A DNA stretch of 8,621 nt from Bacillota bacterium (GTDB taxonomy: Bacteria; Bacillota; Limnochordia; Darwinibacteriales; Darwinibacteriaceae): NCBI GenBank assembly GCA_012799115.1, contig JAAZLY010000103.1, positions 1 through 8,621 of the forward strand, given 5' to 3'. How positions within the stretch are numbered: position 1 is the first letter of the stretch; each line of letters opens with the position of its first letter. This document shows positions 4,910-8,621 of this stretch, in pieces. Below the pieces are notes generated by a model, which saw only the letters and a list, made by a program, of their open reading frames with translations, had not been told where the DNA came from and made no database searches. The position numbers and the translations under genes were made by a program.

Positions 4910-5546
4910 GAGTCTGCCTCATTTTCTCAATATACTGCCCTGGGTCATCCGCTCCAAAGATGGCTGAGCCAGCCACGAAGTTCGTGGCGCCAGCGGCGAG
5001 CAGACTTGGCATATTGTCTAAACTCACTCCCCCATCCACCTGCAACTCAATGGACCTTGTGCCAATCATCCTTCTACAATCACGGATCTTCTCCAGCATA
5101 GCGGGGATAAATGTCTGTCCACCGAAACCCGGATTCACAGTCATGATCAAGATCAGATCAAGATCATCGAGAATGTACTGCAAACCATCTAGGGGTGTAT
5201 GGGGATTGAGGGATACACCAGCCTTACTCCCGAGCTCTCGGATCTGCTGCAGTGTACTTTGGAGATGTGTAACCGCCTCATAATGCACGGTAATGATCTC
5301 AGGCTGTAGCGAGGAAAAATCCACGAGAAACCGATCTGGCCGCAATATCATCAGGTGAATATCTAGAGGAAGACTTGATACTCGCCTTACAGCTTGAATT
5401 ACCGGGAGTCCAAAACTTATATTAGGTACATAATTTCCATCCATGACATCAACGTGGAGTAAATCGGCATTTTCAACTTTACTCAGCTCAACTTGGAGAT
5501 TACTGAAATCCGCTGCAAGAATTGAAGGACTAATGCGTATGCTCAT
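4896..5546 (-). CDS. rpe: Ribulose-phosphate 3-epimerase
   Basis: Interconverts D-ribulose 5-phosphate and D-xylulose 5-phosphate in the pentose phosphate pathway; a cytoplasmic metal-dependent TIM barrel. The 216-residue length is typical. Seen: ISPSILAADF (5-14, Ser8), LLHVDVMDGNYVPN (29-42) with metal ligand His31 and catalytic Asp33, DIHLMI (62-67) with His64, MTVNPGFGGQ (135-144) for phosphate binding, and ELQVDGGV (167-174) with the second catalytic Asp171. The ATG at 5546 has AAGGAG 8 bp upstream and begins 15 bp after the rsgA stop. It is the last gene of the operon; its terminal codons form part of the terminator. Confidence 0.97.
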   Translation of the reverse strand: MSIRISPSILAADFSNLQVELSKVENADLLHVDVMDGNYVPNISFGLPVIQAVRRVSSLPLDIHLMILRPDRFLVDFSSLQPEIITVHYEAVTHLQSTLQQIRELGSKAGVSLNPHTPLDGLQYILDDLDLILIMTVNPGFGGQTFIPAMLEKIRDCRRMIGTRSIELQVDGGVSLDNMPSLLAAGATNFVAGSAIFGADDPGQYIEKMRQTQRQG

Positions 5547-5561
5547 CCCTTTGTCTCCTTC

Positions 5562-6422
5562 CTAGTATCTAGGTGCCGCTTCCTCAAGCAAGATCAGATA
5601 ATGATCATAGCGTTGCTTTGAAATGTCCCCTGCTTCTAAGGCGGCCTTCACTTGACATCCCGGTTCATGGCGATGTAGACAGCCACGAAACTGACAGAAG
5701 TCAAGATGGGGACGAAACTCGGGAAAAGCAAATTGCAGATCCCTCTCTTGATCAGACTCTAAACTCAATCTGGAGAAACCTGGTGTGTCCGCGACATACC
5801 CATCCCCTAGAGCCAGAAGTTCCACACTACGGGTGGTATGCCTGCCCCTTTGGGCCTTGACACTTACCATGCCGGTTTCCAGTTCTAAACTAGGATCAAG
5901 CGCATTTAATAGAGAGGACTTGCCAGCGCCAGAAGGACCGGCTAAAGTAGTAATCTTCCCCTTAAGGAGTTCTTTGAGTCGATCCAAGCCTTCTCCCTTG
6001 GCAGCACTGGTAATGACCGTAGGATAGGATATCTTGCTGTAGTGATCTGCCAGTTCAAGGGCTCCCTCTGGATTGAGATCGCCCTTATTAATCACAACAA
6101 CGCAGCTCAGATTCAAGAGCTCTGCCTGAACCAAAATGCGATCTAAGAGCAGGAAGTTGGGCAGAGGGTTTTGCACAGCAAAGACTACGGCTACTTGATT
6201 CACATTGGCAATGGGTGGCCGCAAAAGCTCTGTCGTTCTAGGCAGTATCGCCTCCACAACCCCTTTGCCACTTTGATCCCGGGAAACCTCTACCCTATCA
6301 CCTACCAAGACGCGGTCATCCCTCAGGCGCAGTTTGCCCCGTAACGTACAAGAGACTCTGCCCTCCTGCGTCTGGACCTCGTAGATGCCACCGATTCCTT
6401 TAACAATAATCCCTACGTTCAT
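5562..6422 (-). CDS. rsgA: Small ribosomal subunit biogenesis GTPase RsgA
   Basis: Circularly permuted GTPase that binds the maturing 30S subunit and promotes a late assembly step, dissociating after GTP hydrolysis. At 286 residues it has normal length. Domains in order: OB fold (about 1-65, with KGIGGIYEV), then the permuted G motifs NKGD (112-115, G4), GPSGAGKSS (162-170, G1/P-loop), RHTT (194-197, G2) and DTPG (212-215, G3). A C-terminal zinc site follows: Cys243, Cys248, His250 and Cys256. The ATG at 6422 has AGGAG 7 bp upstream that overlaps the kinase stop codon, and the two genes are 3 bp apart, so translation is likely coupled. The prkC-rsgA-rpe order is conserved in Bacillota. Confidence 0.97.
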   Translation of the reverse strand: MNVGIIVKGIGGIYEVQTQEGRVSCTLRGKLRLRDDRVLVGDRVEVSRDQSGKGVVEAILPRTTELLRPPIANVNQVAVVFAVQNPLPNFLLLDRILVQAELLNLSCVVVINKGDLNPEGALELADHYSKISYPTVITSAAKGEGLDRLKELLKGKITTLAGPSGAGKSSLLNALDPSLELETGMVSVKAQRGRHTTRSVELLALGDGYVADTPGFSRLSLESDQERDLQFAFPEFRPHLDFCQFRGCLHRHEPGCQVKAALEAGDISKQRYDHYLILLEEAAPRY

Positions 6423-6425
6423 AGA

Positions 6426-8399
6426 TTACTCCTGGAAAAGCTGGTCATAGAATTGACGACCTCCAATATAGACTTGGATTCTAGCGTTCTGACCTCGGCC
6501 CTGTATGGTACGGACGACCCGACTGCCGCCTTTATGCGTCTCGCGATAGACCTCACGGGCGCCGAAATCGTCAATGACCAAAATGACAACTTCTTGATCG
6601 GGACCGGGCTGGATATCAAGGATCACATCCTGGGTCTTCCAGAGGTTCTCATGTGTCCACTGCGGCTCCTCCCTAGGATCTGCAGGGATCTGGGGTTCAG
6701 GCGTTGAGGGAGTCATGCCTTGGGAATAGACAAAGTCAATGCTCCAACCCTCCTGGACCATGGTTCCTGGTGCAGGATTCTGCTCCACGACCTGACCTTC
6801 CTGATAAATCGTGCTGTGTTCTGGCCAAGAATTGCCCAGGGGAAGCCCTAACTCTCGAATGCGTGCCTTAACCACTTCAAAATCTTGTCCGCGGAAGTCT
6901 GGTAGCGCAAAGGACTGTGGAGCTTCCTTTCCTTTGCTTACAACGAGATTGACCGCTGTTCCCTTCAGAACAATTTGACCTGGTTCTGGATATTGCTCAA
7001 GGACAATACCTGGGCTGACTTCAGGATCGTAGGCTTCTTCCTCTTCACCAAGGACGAAACCCGCTTGCGTTAGCCCCAACTTACCTTCCCGGGTCGTAAG
7101 ACCGATGACAGAAGGCATTTCTACTTCTTCCGCTCCCAAACTGATGCGCACTAAGATGTCCCGCTTCTGCTTTACCATCCGTCCAGCAACAGGATCTTGA
7201 CTAATAATATGCCCTGCGGGAACCTCGTTATCGAAAACCGATTGCTCAACCTTCAATACAAGGTCAGCATCTCGTAATACCCTTGTTGCCTCCAGTTCAA
7301 AGAGGCCGACTACATTGGGTACCCTAACATCATCTAAAAACAGGAGTCGAGGAATCAACCGTATGGCTCCAAAGGTTATACCTGCCAGCACAAGCAGGAT
7401 CACCAATATAATAAGTCCCTTAGATTTGCGAGGTGCACCTTTTGGGGCCCCCTTCTCTTGCTGCCTCTTCTTTCGTTTCTTCTTCGTTGCCAAGCCAACA
7501 AACCCCCCTCTCCTAGACTTCCCTTGAGCCGGCAAGGGCATCGTTTGATCCCCATGAGCCTGCCCTTCCCCATGCATCTGTATACGGCGTTCAATCCGCT
7601 GAAACGCCTTGACGACTTCTTCTGCACTCGCCCCTCGCTTCTTCGGATCTTTGTTAAGTAGCTTAAGAACGACATCCTCCAACTCTCCGTCTAAATCAGG
7701 TCTTGCATCACGGAGGGGTAACGGGTTTTCTTGAATCTGCTTCAGGGCAATGCTAATCGGCGATTCGCCTCTAAAGGGCGGACTGCCAGCGATCATTTCA
7801 TAGAGGACTATGCCCAGGGAATAAAGGTCACTGGCGGCCTGAACATTAACACCTCTGGCCTGTTCAGGCGAAAAATAGTGGACCGAACCCAGAACCATGC
7901 CTGTTTGGGTGAGATTTGTACTACTCATGGCTTGGGCGATCCCAAAGTCTGTGACTTTAACCCGTCCTTCATCCGTTACCAGGATGTTATGGGGTTTAAT
8001 GTCACGGTGAATGATCCCATGATAATGCGCGTGGGCCAGACCCATCGCAATTTGCTTACCTACACTCACAATCGTGTCTTGGGGAAAATGCTCGCAATCC
8101 CTGATTAAATCATGTAGGTTCTTACCTTGCACGTACTCCATAACGATAAAATGAACCCGCCCGGTTTCGCCCACGTCATAGATGTTGACGATATTCGGAT
8201 GAGACAAGCTCGCGGCTGAACGTGCCTCTCTGCGGAAGCGCTCTACAAATTCGTCATCATCTGCAAATTGGGCGCGGAGGATTTTGACCGCAACAATTCT
8301 ACTCAGCAGATGATCCTTGGCACTATAAACCAAGGCCATGCCGCCGTCACCGATCTTTTCTAATATTTCATAACGATTGGCCAACATTTCCCCAATCAT
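6426..8399 (-). CDS. prkC: PASTA-domain serine/threonine protein kinase (PrkC/StkP family)
   Basis: Membrane-anchored eukaryotic-type kinase that senses muropeptides or lipid II outside and phosphorylates cell-division, wall and translation proteins inside. 657 residues. The kinase domain is about 10-270: glycine loop IGDGGMA (16-22), VAVK (Lys39), Glu58, catalytic HRDIKPHN (131-138), DFG (151-153), and an activation loop with Thr161, Thr164 and Thr166 before SPEQ (177-180). All key residues are present, so it should be active. A basic juxtamembrane linker (KKKRKKRQQ, 307-315) precedes one membrane helix (about 328-349). Outside are three PASTA repeats (about 357-422, 426-490, 497-561), a Pro-rich linker (563-580) and a beta-rich tail to 657 that I cannot name. 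The ATG at 8399 has an AAGGGTGAG site upstream and lies 17 bp after a penicillin-binding protein gene. No PP2C phosphatase gene is in the window. Confidence 0.96.
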   Translation of the reverse strand: MIGEMLANRYEILEKIGDGGMALVYSAKDHLLSRIVAVKILRAQFADDDEFVERFRREARSAASLSHPNIVNIYDVGETGRVHFIVMEYVQGKNLHDLIRDCEHFPQDTIVSVGKQIAMGLAHAHYHGIIHRDIKPHNILVTDEGRVKVTDFGIAQAMSSTNLTQTGMVLGSVHYFSPEQARGVNVQAASDLYSLGIVLYEMIAGSPPFRGESPISIALKQIQENPLPLRDARPDLDGELEDVVLKLLNKDPKKRGASAEEVVKAFQRIERRIQMHGEGQAHGDQTMPLPAQGKSRRGGFVGLATKKKRKKRQQEKGAPKGAPRKSKGLIILVILLVLAGITFGAIRLIPRLLFLDDVRVPNVVGLFELEATRVLRDADLVLKVEQSVFDNEVPAGHIISQDPVAGRMVKQKRDILVRISLGAEEVEMPSVIGLTTREGKLGLTQAGFVLGEEEEAYDPEVSPGIVLEQYPEPGQIVLKGTAVNLVVSKGKEAPQSFALPDFRGQDFEVVKARIRELGLPLGNSWPEHSTIYQEGQVVEQNPAPGTMVQEGWSIDFVYSQGMTPSTPEPQIPADPREEPQWTHENLWKTQDVILDIQPGPDQEVVILVIDDFGAREVYRETHKGGSRVVRTIQGRGQNARIQVYIGGRQFYDQLFQE

Positions 8400-8416
8400 A
8401 CTCTCACCCTTTATCC

Positions 8417-8621
8417 TTACTCATCAAGTGTCAAAGCAGCTCTGAGCACCTGTATACCAATGGGCACCGCAACTTGACTACCTGTGCCTCCGTGTTCAAC
8501 AAGAACCGTCACAATAACCTCTGGCCTCGCTATTGGTGCAAATCCAATAAACCAAGCGTGATCTTGACCTTGGGCTATCTGGGCGGTACCTGTCTTTCCC
8601 CCGTAATCCAAGGACATATCA
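8417..8621 (-). CDS. Penicillin-binding transpeptidase (class B PBP), C-terminal fragment cut by window edge
   Basis: Only the last 68 codons are visible. The fragment carries the KTGTAQ box (the third transpeptidase motif, KTG) followed by HAWFIGFAP and a VLVEHGGTGSQVA segment, as in PbpA/FtsI-type D,D-transpeptidases that cross-link peptidoglycan outside the membrane. The gene enters from the right edge, so an apparent ATG at 8617 is internal. It stops 17 bp before the PASTA kinase and probably shares its operon, which fits the pbpA-kinase linkage known in Actinobacteria and some Clostridia. It is placed as class B by resemblance only; the active-site SxxK and SxN motifs are off the window. 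Confidence 0.88.
   Translation of the reverse strand, partial: DMSLDYGGKTGTAQIAQGQDHAWFIGFAPIARPEVIVTVLVEHGGTGSQVAVPIGIQVLRAALTLDE

Overview
The window looks like mid-GC chromosomal DNA from a Bacillota (Firmicutes) bacterium, probably of the Clostridia/Limnochordia sort. The gene order is a variant of the conserved Gram-positive block prkC - rsgA - rpe - thiN - rpmB - asp23/yloU - fakA/yloV. Strong GGAGG-type ribosome sites, frequent TTG and GTG starts, a TPP riboswitch that works by attenuation, and U-tract terminators all fit Bacillota. The genus cannot be read from the sequence. Almost everything is on the minus strand, so the genes are transcribed from high to low coordinates; only rpmB is on the plus strand.

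Right end (8621 to 4877): the C-terminal tail of a penicillin-binding transpeptidase, a PASTA-domain Ser/Thr kinase (prkC/stkP type), the ribosome-assembly GTPase rsgA and ribulose-phosphate 3-epimerase rpe are packed 3-17 bp apart as one operon. It closes with an intrinsic terminator whose stem begins inside the last codons of rpe. The operon joins cell-wall synthesis, wall-sensing phosphorylation, ribosome maturation and pentose-phosphate metabolism.

Middle (4876 to 3220): a 500-bp stretch without protein genes holds two regulatory RNA elements. The first is an independent transcription unit with a near-consensus promoter, no convincing ORF, a long 5'/3' closing stem and an intrinsic terminator. 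This is an approximately 187-nt candidate non-coding RNA that I cannot assign to a known family. The second is a clear TPP (THI-box) riboswitch followed by a terminator, leading into thiT (thiamine uptake S-component) and the overlapping thiN (thiamine pyrophosphokinase). Together these form a self-regulated module for thiamine salvage to TPP.

Left part (3219 to 1): rpmB (ribosomal protein L28) is convergent with thiN, and a perfect 28-bp hairpin lies between them. rpmB is divergent from asp23, with two back-to-back sigma-A-type promoters. The asp23 promoter drives an Asp23/YloU envelope protein, the fatty-acid kinase fakA and a DegV/FakB fatty-acid-binding protein that runs off the left edge. 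FakA and FakB together phosphorylate exogenous fatty acids for phospholipid synthesis.

No mobile elements, CRISPR arrays, tRNA or rRNA genes were seen. Most of the window is well-known housekeeping. The parts most worth a second look are the unassigned ncRNA at 4622-4808 and the thiamine attenuator.
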